Below are positions 1-8,539 of a stretch of DNA of 16,582 nt, piece by piece. The notes under the pieces are model-generated. The model was not told where the DNA came from. It saw only the letters and a list, made by a program, of their open reading frames with translations, and searched no databases. The stretch is taken from NCBI GenBank assembly GCA_945861915.1, contig CAMAWK010000029.1, forward strand, positions 1 to 16,582, read 5' to 3'. The position numbers were made by a program, and so were the translations under genes. The stretch's first letter is position 1; every line of letters starts with the position of its first letter. The DNA is from Flavobacterium psychrophilum. Its GTDB lineage: Bacteria; Bacteroidota; Bacteroidia; Flavobacteriales; Flavobacteriaceae.

Positions 1-1123
1 TTATTAACGACATCACTTTGTCAAGAAAATCAGAAGTTTCAATTCCCGGTCTAATACCTGGAATAAAACCACCACTTCTCTTTAAATCATCAGACATTTT
101 ATTAGTAGGGACGGTAATAGCAGTATAGAAGAATGTAAATACAACAATAAGAGTTGCAAAAACAAGGTTATACCAAAAACCGAATATATTACTAAAAGCA
201 CCAACGATTGATTGCGAAGCTTCTGATTCCGATAAACCTGCTACTGCAGCTGGAATAAACATAATTGCCTGAGCAAAAATGATAGGCATAACACCCGAAG
301 CATTTAATTTTAATGGAATCCACTGTCTGTTTCCGTCCAGCATATCTTTCTCAAAATCACCTGAAGTTGTACGACGAGCATACTGAACTGGAATTTTTCT
401 GATTGCCATTACTAATAATACACAACAGATAATAACTAATAACCAGATAATTACTTCAATAACCAATAGCATTGGACCTCCATTATTATTAGTAACCCTA
501 GCAGCAAATTCTTGAATGAATGCTTGTGGCATTCTTGCCAAAATACCTACCATGATTAACAATGAAATACCGTTACCAATTCCTTTGTCTGTAATTTTTT
601 CTCCCAACCACATAGCAAATATGGTTCCTGTAACTAAGATAACAACAGAAGAAAATAAGAATTCAAAAGAATTAAATCCTAATAAAAAAGCGTTTGCTGG
701 TAAAGTTCTGTATAAATTATAAATATATCCAGGGCCTTGTACTAAAGTGATTGCAATAGTTAACCAACGTGTAATTTGATTGATTTTTTTTCTTCCGCTT
801 TCGCCATCACTTTGCAATTTTTGCAAATAAGGAATCGCAATTCCCATTAATTGAACTACAATGGATGCCGAAATATAAGGCATAATCCCTAATGCAAATA
901 CAGAAGCTTGTGAGAAAGCACCACCTGTAAACATATCAAGAATGGAACCAATTCCTTCTTTTGTTTGTCCAGCTAATCCAGATAATTGTGTAGCATCAAT
1001 ACCAGGTAAGGTAACTTGAGCTCCGAAACGATACACTAAAAGAATACCTAAAGTAATTAGGATTCTGTTTTTTAGTTCCTCGATTTTCCAAACATTAATG
1101 AGTGATTCAATAAATTTCTTCAT
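1..1123 (-). CDS. secY: SecY, protein translocase channel subunit (C-terminal part cut by window edge)
   Basis: SecY forms the protein-conducting channel of the Sec translocon in the inner membrane. The start ATG is at 1123-1121 and the frame stays open to base 1, giving 374 residues. The family is usually about 440-450 residues, so roughly 70-75 C-terminal residues lie outside the window. The protein begins MKKFIESLINVWKIEEL. SecY signature 1 is visible as GIMPYISASIVVQLM (residues 79-93) and signature 2 as WLGEKITDKGIGNGIS (172-187). Several long hydrophobic segments fit most of the ten expected membrane helices. The gene lies 13 nt after rplO, the classical end of the spc operon, which would couple translocon and ribosome synthesis. 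Identification is firm; only the C-terminus is unseen. Confidence 0.97.
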   Translation of the reverse strand, partial: MKKFIESLINVWKIEELKNRILITLGILLVYRFGAQVTLPGIDATQLSGLAGQTKEGIGSILDMFTGGAFSQASVFALGIMPYISASIVVQLMGIAIPYLQKLQSDGESGRKKINQITRWLTIAITLVQGPGYIYNLYRTLPANAFLLGFNSFEFLFSSVVILVTGTIFAMWLGEKITDKGIGNGISLLIMVGILARMPQAFIQEFAARVTNNNGGPMLLVIEVIIWLLVIICCVLLVMAIRKIPVQYARRTTSGDFEKDMLDGNRQWIPLKLNASGVMPIIFAQAIMFIPAAVAGLSESEASQSIVGAFSNIFGFWYNLVFATLIVVFTFFYTAITVPTNKMSDDLKRSGGFIPGIRPGIETSDFLDKVMSLI

Positions 1124-1136
1124 CGTGATTGGAAAA

Positions 1137-1589
1137 TTAAATAGTTACAGCTTCTCCTCCAGCAGCTTCGATAGCGGCTTTTGCAGTAGCAGTAAATTTG
1201 TGAGCAGTTACTGTTAATTTTGCTTTCAATTCTCCTCTTCCTAAAATCTTAACGATTTCATTTTTAGTAGCCAAACGATTTGTGATATAATCAGTCATGT
1301 CAACTGAATCTTTCACGATACCATTATCTACTAATAATTGAAGTGTATCCAAATTTACACCTTCGTAATCTTTACGATTGATGTTTGTGAAACCAAACTT
1401 AGGCACACGTCTTTGAAGTGGCATTTGACCTCCTTCAAAACCAATCTTTTTAGAATAACCAGAACGAGATTTTGCCCCTTTGTGACCACGAGATGCAGTA
1501 CCACCTTTTCCAGAACCTTCTCCTCTACCTAATCTTTTGTTTTGATTGTGTGTTGACCCTTCAGCCGGTTGTAAGTTACTTAAATTCAT
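1137..1589 (-). CDS. rplO: 50S ribosomal protein L15 (uL15)
   Basis: L15 is a late-assembling large-subunit protein that contacts 23S rRNA. The 150-residue product is about the family's usual length (144 in E. coli). The basic, glycine-rich N-terminal region is typical: [21 protein letters not shown] at about residues 18-38, then [18 protein letters not shown], the conserved rRNA-binding extension. The C-terminal half carries the globular fold ending in [13 protein letters not shown]. It sits 10 nt after rpmD and 13 nt before secY, the standard spc-operon order. There is no Shine-Dalgarno motif before the ATG. Confidence 0.98.
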   Translation of the reverse strand: MNLSNLQPAEGSTHNQNKRLGRGEGSGKGGTASRGHKGAKSRSGYSKKIGFEGGQMPLQRRVPKFGFTNINRKDYEGVNLDTLQLLVDNGIVKDSVDMTDYITNRLATKNEIVKILGRGELKAKLTVTAHKFTATAKAAIEAAGGEAVTI

Positions 1590-1599
1590 AACGTATTTG

Positions 1600-1782
1600 T
1601 TATTTAGCTTCTTCTACAGAAACTAAGTGTTTAACTTTATTTATCATTCCAAGGATAGTTGGATTTGAATCATGTTCTACAACCTGACCCATTTTACGAA
1701 GACCCAAAGCTTCTAATCCTCTTTTTTGTGTAAGTGGACAGTTGATTTTGCTTCTAACTTGTTTTACTAATAATTTAGCCAT
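1600..1782 (-). CDS. rpmD: 50S ribosomal protein L30 (uL30)
   Basis: L30 is a small peripheral large-subunit protein. The 60-residue product is the normal bacterial length. It has the family pattern: [14 protein letters not shown] near the N-terminus, then [22 protein letters not shown], matching the conserved L-x-L-x-K-x-x-x-x-V-x-x-D-x-P-x-x-x-G-M core. It is 11 nt after rpsE and 10 nt before rplO, as in spc operons generally. Confidence 0.97.
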   Translation of the reverse strand: MAKLLVKQVRSKINCPLTQKRGLEALGLRKMGQVVEHDSNPTILGMINKVKHLVSVEEAK

Positions 1783-1793
1783 AATTTCCTTGA

Positions 1794-2321
1794 TTAACCT
1801 TTAAAAACTTTTTCTAAAGAAATACCTCTTTGTTTTGCAACAGAATGAGCACTTCTCATTTGCAATAAAGCATCAAAAGTTGCTTTTACCACATTGTGAG
1901 GATTTGATGATCCTTGAGATTTTGATAATACATCATGAATTCCTACTGACTCTAGAACCGAACGAACCGCTCCACCAGCAATAACTCCTGTACCATGAGA
2001 GGCTGGAATTAAAAATACACGTGCACCACCAAATTTACCTTTTTGTTCGTGAGGAACAGATTGACCGTTCAAAGGAATTTTTACTAAATTTTTCTTAGCA
2101 TCTTCAACTGCTTTCGCAATTGCTTCAGAAACATCTTTAGATTTTCCTAATCCGTGACCAACTACACCATTTTCATCACCTACTACTACAATCGCAGAAA
2201 AACCAAATGCTCTACCACCTTTTGTAACTTTAGTAACACGATTAACACTTACCAAACGATCTTTCAATTCAAGACCACTAGGTTTTACTAGCTCTACGCT
2301 TTTGTATTTACTATTAGACAT
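1794..2321 (-). CDS. rpsE: 30S ribosomal protein S5 (uS5)
   Basis: S5 lies at the back of the small subunit, near the mRNA entry channel, and contributes to decoding accuracy. The 175 residues match the family (166 in E. coli). The S5 signature is visible from [18 protein letters not shown] (about residues 36-53), followed by [18 protein letters not shown], the double-stranded-RNA-binding-like domain. The C-terminal domain carries [17 protein letters not shown], with the GTGVIAGG motif intact. It starts 6 nt after the rplR stop and is followed by rpmD, suggesting close translational coupling. Confidence 0.98.
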   Translation of the reverse strand: MSNSKYKSVELVKPSGLELKDRLVSVNRVTKVTKGGRAFGFSAIVVVGDENGVVGHGLGKSKDVSEAIAKAVEDAKKNLVKIPLNGQSVPHEQKGKFGGARVFLIPASHGTGVIAGGAVRSVLESVGIHDVLSKSQGSSNPHNVVKATFDALLQMRSAHSVAKQRGISLEKVFKG

Positions 2322-2327
2322 ACTATA

Positions 2328-2678
2328 TTAGAATTTAAGCCCAGCTGCTCTCGCACCTTCAGCTAATGATTTAATACGACCGTGATATAAATAACCTCCT
2401 CTATCAAAAGTTACTACTTCAATACCCACCTTTAAAGCTTTTTCTGCAACTAGTTTTCCAACAGCAGTAGCTACTTCAATGTTCGTACCTTTCCCTATTT
2501 CTTTTTCTCTTGAAGAGGCAGCTAATAAAGTAACTCCGTTTACATCATCAATTAATTGTGCGTAAATTTCTTTGTTACTTCTAAATACAGATAGCCTTGG
2601 ATTAGTAGCAGTACCACTAATTGTTTTTCTAATTCTGAATCTAATTCTCTGTCTTCTTTCCGATTTTGTTAATGACAT
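2328..2678 (-). CDS. rplR: 50S ribosomal protein L18 (uL18)
   Basis: L18 binds 5S rRNA together with L5 and helps form the central protuberance. The 116-residue protein is the usual length (117 in E. coli). The N-terminus is strongly basic ([19 protein letters not shown]), then [18 protein letters not shown] gives the conserved R-L-x-V-x-R-S-x-x-x-I-x-A-Q pattern. The end shows [21 protein letters not shown], where FDRGGYxYHGR is the hallmark of the family. It lies 12 nt after rplF and 6 nt before rpsE. Confidence 0.98.
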   Translation of the reverse strand: MSLTKSERRQRIRFRIRKTISGTATNPRLSVFRSNKEIYAQLIDDVNGVTLLAASSREKEIGKGTNIEVATAVGKLVAEKALKVGIEVVTFDRGGYLYHGRIKSLAEGARAAGLKF

Positions 2679-2690
2679 AATCTTATATTT

Positions 2691-3233
2691 TTAAGCTGAT
2701 TTACCTGCTTTTCTTCTTAATACTTCACCTACGAATTTAACACCTTTTCCTTTGTACGGCTCTGGTCTACGAAAACCTCTGATTTTCGCAGCTACTTGAC
2801 CTAAAAGTTGTTTGTCAAATGATGTTAACTTCACAATTGGATTTTTACCTTTTTCAGAAATAGTTTCCACTTTTACTTCTGGAGCTACTTCTAAAACGAT
2901 ATTATGAGAAAATCCAAGTGCTAAATCTAGTTTTTGACCTTGATTTGAAGCTCTATAACCTACTCCAACCAATTCTAATTCTTTAGTAAAACCAGTAGTT
3001 ACACCAAGAATCATATTGTTAATTAAAGATCTATATAAACCGTGTTTTGCTCTTTGATCTTTATGATCAGACGATCTGTTTACTTGAACTTGATCTCCTT
3101 CAACATCTACAGTTACATCTGAATATTCCTGTGTAAGTTGACCATTTTTTCCTTTTACTGTAATAATACCTTCAGCAACTGTAACAGTTACACCAGCAGG
3201 GATTACAACGGGATTTTTACCTATTCTTGACAT
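2691..3233 (-). CDS. rplF: 50S ribosomal protein L6 (uL6)
   Basis: L6 sits near the factor-binding region of the large subunit, next to the sarcin-ricin loop. The 180-residue product is the usual length (177 in E. coli). It begins MSRIGKNPVVIPAGV, as in nearly all bacterial L6 proteins. It has the two tandem similar domains and ends with the L6 signature PEPYKGKGVKFVGEVLRRKAGK (from about residue 157). The gene is 18 nt after rpsH and 12 nt before rplR. Confidence 0.98.
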   Translation of the reverse strand: MSRIGKNPVVIPAGVTVTVAEGIITVKGKNGQLTQEYSDVTVDVEGDQVQVNRSSDHKDQRAKHGLYRSLINNMILGVTTGFTKELELVGVGYRASNQGQKLDLALGFSHNIVLEVAPEVKVETISEKGKNPIVKLTSFDKQLLGQVAAKIRGFRRPEPYKGKGVKFVGEVLRRKAGKSA

Positions 3234-3251
3234 CTCTTATAAGTCTTTTAA

Positions 3252-3650
3252 TTAGTATACGTAACAAATTACTTCACCACCTACATTTAATTGCTTCGCT
3301 TGTTTTCCGGTCATTAAACCTTTAGAAGTGGAAACAATCGCAATTCCTAATCCGTTAAGGATTCTTGGGATGTTAGAAGAACCTGAATACTTACGTAAAC
3401 CTGGTTTACTAATTCTTTGGATATCTTTAATTACTGACTCTTTAGTATCTTTATCATACTTCAAAGCAATTTTGATTGAACCCTGAACAGCGTTGTCCTC
3501 AAATTTGTAACTTAAGATATAGCCTTGATCAAATAAGATCTTAGTTATTTCTTTTTTTAGATTAGATGCTGGAATTTCAACGACTTTGTGGTTTGCAGCC
3601 ACAGCGTTTCTAACTCTCGTCAAATAATCCGCAATAGGATCTGTATACAT
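3252..3650 (-). CDS. rpsH: 30S ribosomal protein S8 (uS8)
   Basis: S8 is a primary 16S rRNA-binding protein (helix 21). In E. coli it is also the translational repressor of the spc operon. The 132-residue protein is the normal length. It starts [16 protein letters not shown], with the conserved DPIADxLTRxRNA, and ends with [17 protein letters not shown] and [10 protein letters not shown], the rRNA-binding S8 signature. The gene is preceded by a 129-nt structured spacer, the longest gap in the S10/spc part of the cluster. The start context is AAATAAATAAAT before ATG, A/T-rich with no Shine-Dalgarno motif. The spacer suggests separate control of S8 and the genes after it (inference). Confidence 0.98.
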   Translation of the reverse strand: MYTDPIADYLTRVRNAVAANHKVVEIPASNLKKEITKILFDQGYILSYKFEDNAVQGSIKIALKYDKDTKESVIKDIQRISKPGLRKYSGSSNIPRILNGLGIAIVSTSKGLMTGKQAKQLNVGGEVICYVY

Positions 3651-3779
3651 ATTTATTTATTTGCGGTAACGGTTTTCAAAAGAACTATTCTATTGAACCT
3701 GAAACCAGTTTATACAATTTTGATTCAGACGTTTGGTTGCAACATTTCTATAAATTACTGAAGTTGCAGTGTAACGTCT
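3651..3779 (-). ncRNA. Structured mRNA leader candidate in the rpsN-rpsH spacer
   Basis: This 129-nt spacer lies inside an otherwise tightly packed operon. Read on the minus strand, hairpin 1 spans 3779-3727: AGACGTT (3779-3773) pairs with AACGTCT (3733-3727). After a 4x4 internal loop (ACAC/ACCA), TGCAAC (3768-3763) pairs with GTTGCA (3743-3738). A short ATTT/AAAT helix (3755-3752 with 3747-3744) caps it, beside a 7-nt bulge. Hairpin 2 spans 3699-3671: TTCAA (3697-3693) pairs with TTGAA (3679-3675), then comes a U-U mismatch, then AGAA/TTCT around a UAG triloop, with outer GG/CC. An unpaired A/U-rich start region of rpsH follows. The helices are read directly from the sequence. A regulatory role, perhaps S8 feedback, is inference. 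Confidence 0.5.
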
Positions 3780-4049
3780 CTACCAGCTTGCCTTTTTAAC
3801 TCCTGGAATTAATCCGTTATTAGCCATTTCACGGAATGTAACACGTGAAATTCCAAACTGACGAATATATCCTCTTGGTCTACCTGTTAATTTACAACGA
3901 TTGTGTAAACGAATTGGAGAGGCGTTTTTTGGTAATTTTTGCAAACCTACTGCATCACCAGCTTCTTTCAAAGCTTTTCTTTTTTCAGCATATTTTGCAA
4001 CCGTTTTTTCTCTTTTTACCTCACGGGCTTTCATTGATTCTTTAGCCAT
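3780..4049 (-). CDS. rpsN: 30S ribosomal protein S14 (uS14), zinc-free form
   Basis: S14 is a head protein of the small subunit. The 89-residue product is of the long, zinc-free type. The C-terminal half reads [20 protein letters not shown] followed by [23 protein letters not shown], with a single Cys and no CxxC pairs, so it is not the short zinc-binding paralogue. The stop is TAG at 3782-3780. It starts 3 nt after rplE. The normal next gene, rpsH, is unusually far away (129 nt). Confidence 0.97.
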   Translation of the reverse strand: MAKESMKAREVKREKTVAKYAEKRKALKEAGDAVGLQKLPKNASPIRLHNRCKLTGRPRGYIRQFGISRVTFREMANNGLIPGVKKASW

Positions 4050-4052
4050 GTC

Positions 4053-4604
4053 TTAATTCTTTTTAAAAGGTAAACCTAGTTCAGCCAATAACGATTTTGC
4101 TTCTTTGTCCGTAGCAGCAGAAGTTACAAAAGTAATGTCCATTCCAGATATTTTATTTACTTTATCAATATCAATTTCAGGGAAAATGATTTGCTCTAAA
4201 ACACCTAAGTTATAATTTCCTCTTCCATCAAAACCTGTAGCTTTAATTCCGCTGAAATCTCTAACTCGTGGTAAAGAAGAAGTAACAAGTCTATCTAAAA
4301 ACTCATACATTCTTTCTCCACGCAAAGTAACTTTTGCTCCGATAGGCATCCCTTTTCTCAATTTGAATGACGCAACGTCTTTCTTTGAAATTGTGGATAC
4401 TGCTTTCTGCCCTGTAATCTTTGTTAACTCATCAACTGCATAGTCAATTAGTTTTTTGTCAGATACAGCTGCACCAACTCCTTTACTCAAAACGATTTTT
4501 TCCAATTTTGGAACTTGCATTACGTTTGAATAACCGAATTCTTCTTTAAGAGCAGCAATTACTCTGTTCTTATATTCTTCTTTAAGTCTAGGTATATATG
4601 CCAT
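4053..4604 (-). CDS. rplE: 50S ribosomal protein L5 (uL5)
   Basis: L5 binds 5S rRNA and forms part of the central protuberance and the inter-subunit bridge to S13. The 183 residues fit the family (179 in E. coli). Typical stretches are [18 protein letters not shown] (about 27-44), [18 protein letters not shown] (about 88-105), and [21 protein letters not shown], then [10 protein letters not shown]. It starts 2 nt after the rplX stop and ends 3 nt before rpsN. In E. coli the S8 repressor site overlaps the start of this gene. With only 2 nt between genes, an equivalent site here would have to lie in coding sequence. Confidence 0.98.
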   Translation of the reverse strand: MAYIPRLKEEYKNRVIAALKEEFGYSNVMQVPKLEKIVLSKGVGAAVSDKKLIDYAVDELTKITGQKAVSTISKKDVASFKLRKGMPIGAKVTLRGERMYEFLDRLVTSSLPRVRDFSGIKATGFDGRGNYNLGVLEQIIFPEIDIDKVNKISGMDITFVTSAATDKEAKSLLAELGLPFKKN

Positions 4605-4606
4605 TA

Positions 4607-4921
4607 CTATAATACTTGATTAGATTTTTTTGAAAATCTCACTTTCTTATCTCCTTCAACTCTAATTCCTACTCTTGTAGTTTGTTTTGTTTTAGGATCA
4701 ATTAAAGAAATATTTGAAATTTGTATTGAAGCTTCTTTTTTTACAATACCACCTTGAGGGCTTTTAGCACTTGGTTTGGTATGTTTTGAAACCATGTTTA
4801 CTCCTTCAACTACCGCTTTATTTTTCTCACGGTATACACGCAATACTTTACCTTCAGCACCTTTATGGTCTCCAGCAATTACTCTTACGATGTCACCTGA
4901 TTTTATTTTTAGCTTTATCAT
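4607..4921 (-). CDS. rplX: 50S ribosomal protein L24 (uL24)
   Basis: L24 starts assembly of the 50S subunit by binding the 5' end of 23S rRNA. The 104-residue protein is the standard length. It opens [21 protein letters not shown], and residues about 8-35 ([21 protein letters not shown]) form a clear KOW motif. [12 protein letters not shown] and [20 protein letters not shown] follow, as in the family. It is 11 nt after rplN and 2 nt before rplE. Confidence 0.98.
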   Translation of the reverse strand: MIKLKIKSGDIVRVIAGDHKGAEGKVLRVYREKNKAVVEGVNMVSKHTKPSAKSPQGGIVKKEASIQISNISLIDPKTKQTTRVGIRVEGDKKVRFSKKSNQVL

Positions 4922-4932
4922 CTTACTACTAA

Positions 4933-5301
4933 TTAAAGCACCTCTGGTGCTAATGATACAATTTTCATGAATTGTTTTTCACGAAGTTCTCTTGCTACTG
5001 GACCAAAAACACGAGTTCCTCTCATTTCACCTGCAGCATTCAAAAGAACACATGCATTGTCATCGAAACGGATATAAGAACCATCGGCTCTTCTCACTTC
5101 TTTTTTGGTACGTACTACAACTGCAGTTGAAACAGCTCCTTTTTTTACGTTTCCGTTTGGAGCAGCATCTTTTATAGAAACTACAATCTTGTCTCCAACA
5201 GAGGCATACCTTCTTTTGGTACCTCCTAAAACACGGATAGTTAAAACTTCTTTTGCTCCCGTATTATCTGCTACTTTTAGTCTTGATTCTTGTTGTACCA
5301 T
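4933..5301 (-). CDS. rplN: 50S ribosomal protein L14 (uL14)
   Basis: L14 sits at the subunit interface of the 50S particle. The 122 residues match the family exactly (123 in E. coli). It begins [18 protein letters not shown], with the conserved VADNTGAKE. It also has [21 protein letters not shown] and, near the end, [19 protein letters not shown] then [12 protein letters not shown]. It lies 2 nt after the rpsQ stop and 11 nt before rplX. In E. coli this is the first gene of the spc operon; here no promoter-sized gap separates it from the S10 group. Confidence 0.98.
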   Translation of the reverse strand: MVQQESRLKVADNTGAKEVLTIRVLGGTKRRYASVGDKIVVSIKDAAPNGNVKKGAVSTAVVVRTKKEVRRADGSYIRFDDNACVLLNAAGEMRGTRVFGPVARELREKQFMKIVSLAPEVL

Positions 5302-5303
5302 AA

Positions 5304-5564
5304 TTATTTAGCTCTTTCAATGATTTCAACTAATCTCCAACATTTTGTTTTACTCAATGGACGTGTTTCACTAATCCTTACAGTATCTCCAATGTTACAG
5401 TCGTTATTTTCGTCGTGTGCATGAAACTTTTTAGTTTTCAAAACGAACTTACCGTATAGTGGGTGTTTTACTCTTGTTACTTGTGCAACAACTATGGATT
5501 TATCCATTTTGTCTGAAGTAACAACCCCAACTCTTTCTTTTCTTAAATTTCTTTTTTCTTCCAT
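5304..5564 (-). CDS. rpsQ: 30S ribosomal protein S17 (uS17)
   Basis: S17 is a primary 16S rRNA-binding protein with an OB-fold. The 86-residue product is the family length (84 in E. coli). [20 protein letters not shown] (about residues 8-27) gives the conserved G-x-V-x-S-x-K-M-x-K-T/S-I-x-[20 protein letters not shown] follows, then [23 protein letters not shown], the S17 signature. It is 17 nt after rpmC and 2 nt before rplN. Confidence 0.98.
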   Translation of the reverse strand: MEEKRNLRKERVGVVTSDKMDKSIVVAQVTRVKHPLYGKFVLKTKKFHAHDENNDCNIGDTVRISETRPLSKTKCWRLVEIIERAK

Positions 5565-5581
5565 CTTTCAGCAGAATACAG

Positions 5582-5773
5582 TTATTGTAACTCTCTTTTT
5601 GTAAGTTCAGTAGCTAATCTCGCAACGGTTCTTCTAACACTTCTAATTTGAAGTGGATTCTCAATTGGAGAAATAGAATGAGCCATTTTCAAGTCGGCAT
5701 ACGCCTTCTTTGTTTGGTTTAGTTTTTCTTGCAACTCTGCTGCAGAAAGATTTTTTATTTCTGATTGTTTCAT
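5582..5773 (-). CDS. rpmC: 50S ribosomal protein L29 (uL29)
   Basis: L29 is a small helical protein beside the polypeptide exit tunnel, close to the trigger-factor and SRP docking site. The 63-residue product is the normal length. The sequence is almost entirely helical in character: MKQSEIKNLSAAELQEKL at the start, then PLQIRSVRRTVARLATELTKRE, where the N/Q-x-x-x-I-R-x-x-R-R-x-I-A-R-x-x-T pattern marks the family. It is 13 nt after rplP and 17 nt before rpsQ. Confidence 0.97.
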   Translation of the reverse strand: MKQSEIKNLSAAELQEKLNQTKKAYADLKMAHSISPIENPLQIRSVRRTVARLATELTKRELQ

Positions 5774-5786
5774 AATATATAATTAA

Positions 5787-6212
5787 TTATGCTTCGAAAT
5801 CTCTAGCAACAACGAATTTAGTTTTGCAAGGAAGTTTTTGAGCTGCAAGACGTAAAGCCTCTTTAGCAACTGACAAGGGAACACCTCCTACTTCAAACAT
5901 AATTCTTCCGGGTCTAACAACGGCCGCCCAATATTCGACTGCACCTTTACCTTTACCCATACGCACCTCAAGAGGTTTCTTTGTTATTGGTTTGTCTGGA
6001 AATATTTTGATCCATAATTGTCCTTCTCTTTTCATAAAACGAGTAGCTGCAATACGTGCCGCCTCAATTTGACGAGAAGTTAAGAACATTCCATCTTCAT
6101 GTACAGATTTAATACCAAACATTCCATTAGAAAGTTCGTGCCCTCTTTGAGAGTTCCCTTTCATTTTACCCTTTTGTACCTTACGGTATTTTGTTCTTTT
6201 AGGCTGTAACAT
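5787..6212 (-). CDS. rplP: 50S ribosomal protein L16 (uL16)
   Basis: L16 lies near the A-site tRNA elbow and the peptidyl-transferase region and is needed late in 50S assembly. The 141-residue protein fits the family (136 in E. coli). It starts [19 protein letters not shown]. The L16 signature RMGKGKG is at residues 84-90, including the Arg that is hydroxylated in E. coli (R81 there), followed by [18 protein letters not shown]. It is 21 nt after rpsC and 13 nt before rpmC. Confidence 0.98.
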   Translation of the reverse strand: MLQPKRTKYRKVQKGKMKGNSQRGHELSNGMFGIKSVHEDGMFLTSRQIEAARIAATRFMKREGQLWIKIFPDKPITKKPLEVRMGKGKGAVEYWAAVVRPGRIMFEVGGVPLSVAKEALRLAAQKLPCKTKFVVARDFEA

Positions 6213-6233
6213 TTTTCTTTACTTTTTAAAAAA

Positions 6234-6998
6234 TTACTTTCTTTTACGGTCTCCCGCAGGTTTTCTGTCCTTGTTAAAAGGCTTTCTGTCACCTCTTGGA
6301 GCATCTCCTCCTTTACCACCACCAGTACCAGATTGTTTTTTATCCATACCTACAAGCGGAGAAAGATCTCTCTTTCCGTAAACTTCCCCTTTCATGATCC
6401 ATACTTTGATACCCATTCTACCGTAAGTAGTATGTGCTTCAGCCAAAGCATAATCAATATCGGCTCTGAAAGTTGATAGAGGAATTCTTCCTTCTTTGAA
6501 ACCTTCTGAACGTGCCATCTCTGCTCCATTCAAGCGTCCTGAAATCAAAACTTTGATACCTTCAGCGTTCATACGCATAGAGGCAGCAATAGCCATTTTG
6601 ATTGCACGTCGGTAGGAAATACGGCTTTCGATTTGACGACAGATGCTTGTAGCAACTAGATACGCGTCAAGTTCAGGTCTTTTTATTTCAAAGATGTTAA
6701 TTTGTACCTCTTTGTCAGTAACTTTCTTAAGTTCTTCTTTCAACTTGTCTACCTCTTGACCCCCTTTTCCGATAATAATACCAGGTCTAGCAGTAGTGAT
6801 AGTAACGGTTACAAGTTTCAAAGTTCTCTCGATAATTACTTTTGAAACACTAGCTTTTGATAAACGAGCATGAATGTACTTTCTGATTTTATAATCTTCG
6901 GCGATTTTATCACCGTAATCATTTCCACCATACCAGTTAGAGTCCCATCCTCTGATGATACCAAGTCTATTTCCAATTGGATTTGTCTTTTGTCCCAT
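6234..6998 (-). CDS. rpsC: 30S ribosomal protein S3 (uS3) with extended basic C-terminal tail
   Basis: S3 forms part of the mRNA entry channel and has helicase-like activity in E. coli. It begins [20 protein letters not shown]. The type-2 KH domain carries its GKGG loop at residues 77-80, and the C-terminal domain shows [20 protein letters not shown] and [13 protein letters not shown]. At 254 residues it is about 20 longer than the E. coli protein (233). The excess is a low-complexity tail after about residue 218, rich in Gly, Lys, Arg and Asp (repeated DRKP-like units). It begins 5 nt after the rplV stop. Confidence 0.98.
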   Translation of the reverse strand: MGQKTNPIGNRLGIIRGWDSNWYGGNDYGDKIAEDYKIRKYIHARLSKASVSKVIIERTLKLVTVTITTARPGIIIGKGGQEVDKLKEELKKVTDKEVQINIFEIKRPELDAYLVATSICRQIESRISYRRAIKMAIAASMRMNAEGIKVLISGRLNGAEMARSEGFKEGRIPLSTFRADIDYALAEAHTTYGRMGIKVWIMKGEVYGKRDLSPLVGMDKKQSGTGGGKGGDAPRGDRKPFNKDRKPAGDRKRK

Positions 6999-7003
6999 CT
7001 TTA

Positions 7004-7417
7004 TTAATTTGCTTGTGTGTTATCGTTAATAGCTCCCAACACGATTGTTACGTGGTTAGAACGTTTTCTAATTCTATGTGCTCTTCCTTGTGGTGCTGGA
7101 CGAAGTCTTTTCAACATCATTCCACCATCAACACGGATTTCTTTAATAAATAAGCCTGCTTCTGAAACGTTTCCTTCAGCATTTTTCTGCTCCCAATTAT
7201 TGATTGCCGATAATACTAATTTCTCTAATTTTCTTGAAGCTTCTTTTGTACTAAATCTTAAAATATTTAGTGCTCTTTCTACTTTCTGACCTCTAACTAG
7301 ATCTGCTACTAAGCGCATTTTTCTAGGTGAAGTAGGGCAGTTATTTAACTTTGCGAAGGCTAGAGACTTATTTGCCTCTTTTCTTGCGTCTGCTGTTTCT
7401 CTTTTACGAACTCCCAT
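7004..7417 (-). CDS. rplV: 50S ribosomal protein L22 (uL22)
   Basis: L22 binds 23S rRNA, and its long beta-hairpin lines the exit-tunnel constriction. At 137 residues it is longer than the E. coli protein (110). The extra length is mainly a charged N-terminal segment before [20 protein letters not shown] (from about residue 27) and a short C-terminal tail. The tunnel hairpin region is [21 protein letters not shown], then SNHVTIVLG, which fits the L22 signature. It lies 6 nt after rpsS and 5 nt before rpsC. An internal start cannot be excluded, but the chosen ATG gives normal tight packing. Confidence 0.97.
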   Translation of the reverse strand: MGVRKRETADARKEANKSLAFAKLNNCPTSPRKMRLVADLVRGQKVERALNILRFSTKEASRKLEKLVLSAINNWEQKNAEGNVSEAGLFIKEIRVDGGMMLKRLRPAPQGRAHRIRKRSNHVTIVLGAINDNTQAN

Positions 7418-7423
7418 TGCTTC

Positions 7424-7702
7424 TTATTTTTTACCTTTATTTTTTGCTCCAGCATGACCTCTAAAAGATCGAGTTGGTGAAAATTCTCCTAATTTATGAC
7501 CTACCATATTTTCAGTTACATAAACTGGTACAAATTGACGACCGTTATGAACTGCGATAGTTTGACCTACAAAGTCTGGTGTAATCATAGAAGCTCTAGA
7601 CCAAGTCTTTACTACTCCTTTGTTTCCACCTGCTATGTTTTCTTCTACCTTTTTTTCTAATTTATAATGAACAAAAGGTCCTTTTTTTAATGAACGTGCC
7701 AT
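7424..7702 (-). CDS. rpsS: 30S ribosomal protein S19 (uS19)
   Basis: S19 is in the head of the small subunit, complexed with S13, near the A and P sites. The 92 residues equal the family length. It begins [19 protein letters not shown] and contains [22 protein letters not shown] and [22 protein letters not shown]. The last is the S19 signature ([17 protein letters not shown]). It is 6 nt after rplB and 6 nt before rplV. Confidence 0.98.
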   Translation of the reverse strand: MARSLKKGPFVHYKLEKKVEENIAGGNKGVVKTWSRASMITPDFVGQTIAVHNGRQFVPVYVTENMVGHKLGEFSPTRSFRGHAGAKNKGKK

Positions 7703-7708
7703 ATCTTA

Positions 7709-8533
7709 TTATTTCTTTCTACGTTCTACAATGTACTTGTTACTCGGGTTTTTCTTAGAACGTGTTCTATAACCTTTAGCAGGTATACCGTTTCTAGATC
7801 GTGGATGTCCACCAGAAGAACGACCTTCTCCACCACCCATAGGGTGATCAACAGGGTTCATTGCAACAGGTCTTGTTCTAGGTCTTCTACCTAACCATCT
7901 TGTTCTACCTGCTTTTCCAGATACAACTAATTGGTGGTCTGAATTAGAAACTGCACCAATGGTAGCTGAACATGTCAACAAGATTAATCTTGTTTCTCCA
8001 GAAGGCATTTTAATTGTTGCAAATTTTCCGTCTCTTGCCATTAATTGAGCAAATGTTCCAGCCGAACGAGCAATTACAGCTCCTTGACCTGGTCTCAATT
8101 CAATACAAGATATAACAGTTCCTAGCGGTACTTTACTTAACGGTAATGTATTTCCAATTTCAGGTTGAGAGTCTGCACCAGAAACTAATTTCTGACCTAC
8201 TTTCAATCCGTTTTGAGCAATAACATATGTTTTCTCACCATCAGCATAAGCTAATAATGCGATAAAAGCAGTTCTATTTGGATCGTATTCTATTGATTTC
8301 ACTGTAGCCGGAATTCCGTCTTTAGTTCTTTTGAAATCAATCATACGATAACGCTGCTTGTGACCACCACCCGTAAAACGCATGGTCATCTTTCCTTGAC
8401 TATTTCTACCTCCAGAGTTTTTTATCGGCGCTATCAAAGAGCGTTCCGGCTTATCAGTTGTAATGGCGTCATAACCATTCACAACTCTAAATCGCTGACC
8501 TGCGGTAATAGGTTTTAATTTTCTTACTGACAT
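7709..8533 (-). CDS. rplB: 50S ribosomal protein L2 (uL2)
   Basis: L2 is needed for subunit association and for peptidyl-transferase activity. The 274 residues match the family (273 in E. coli). [15 protein letters not shown] (about 55-69), [13 protein letters not shown] and [14 protein letters not shown] are all typical. The C-terminal core reads [13 protein letters not shown]. The VDH motif (residues 228-230), whose His is important for peptidyl transfer, is intact, while the second His of the E. coli HPH is Met here. I believe this change is common in Bacteroidota. Gaps are 6 nt on both sides. Confidence 0.98.
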   Translation of the reverse strand: MSVRKLKPITAGQRFRVVNGYDAITTDKPERSLIAPIKNSGGRNSQGKMTMRFTGGGHKQRYRMIDFKRTKDGIPATVKSIEYDPNRTAFIALLAYADGEKTYVIAQNGLKVGQKLVSGADSQPEIGNTLPLSKVPLGTVISCIELRPGQGAVIARSAGTFAQLMARDGKFATIKMPSGETRLILLTCSATIGAVSNSDHQLVVSGKAGRTRWLGRRPRTRPVAMNPVDHPMGGGEGRSSGGHPRSRNGIPAKGYRTRSKKNPSNKYIVERRKK

Positions 8534-8539
8534 TTTATC

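Noticed and set aside
516..722. Plus-strand open frame of 68 codons inside secY
   Set aside because: It lies wholly antisense to the well-conserved SecY frame and its product has no recognisable features. Similar antisense frames inside rplO, rpsN, rplX, rplN, rplV, rplW, rplD, rplC and fusA were rejected for the same reason.
3769..3783. rpsN stop codon as possible read-through, since the same frame stays open for about 28 codons into the spacer
   Set aside because: S14 already ends at the conserved KKASW, the normal C-terminus, and the extension has no family match.
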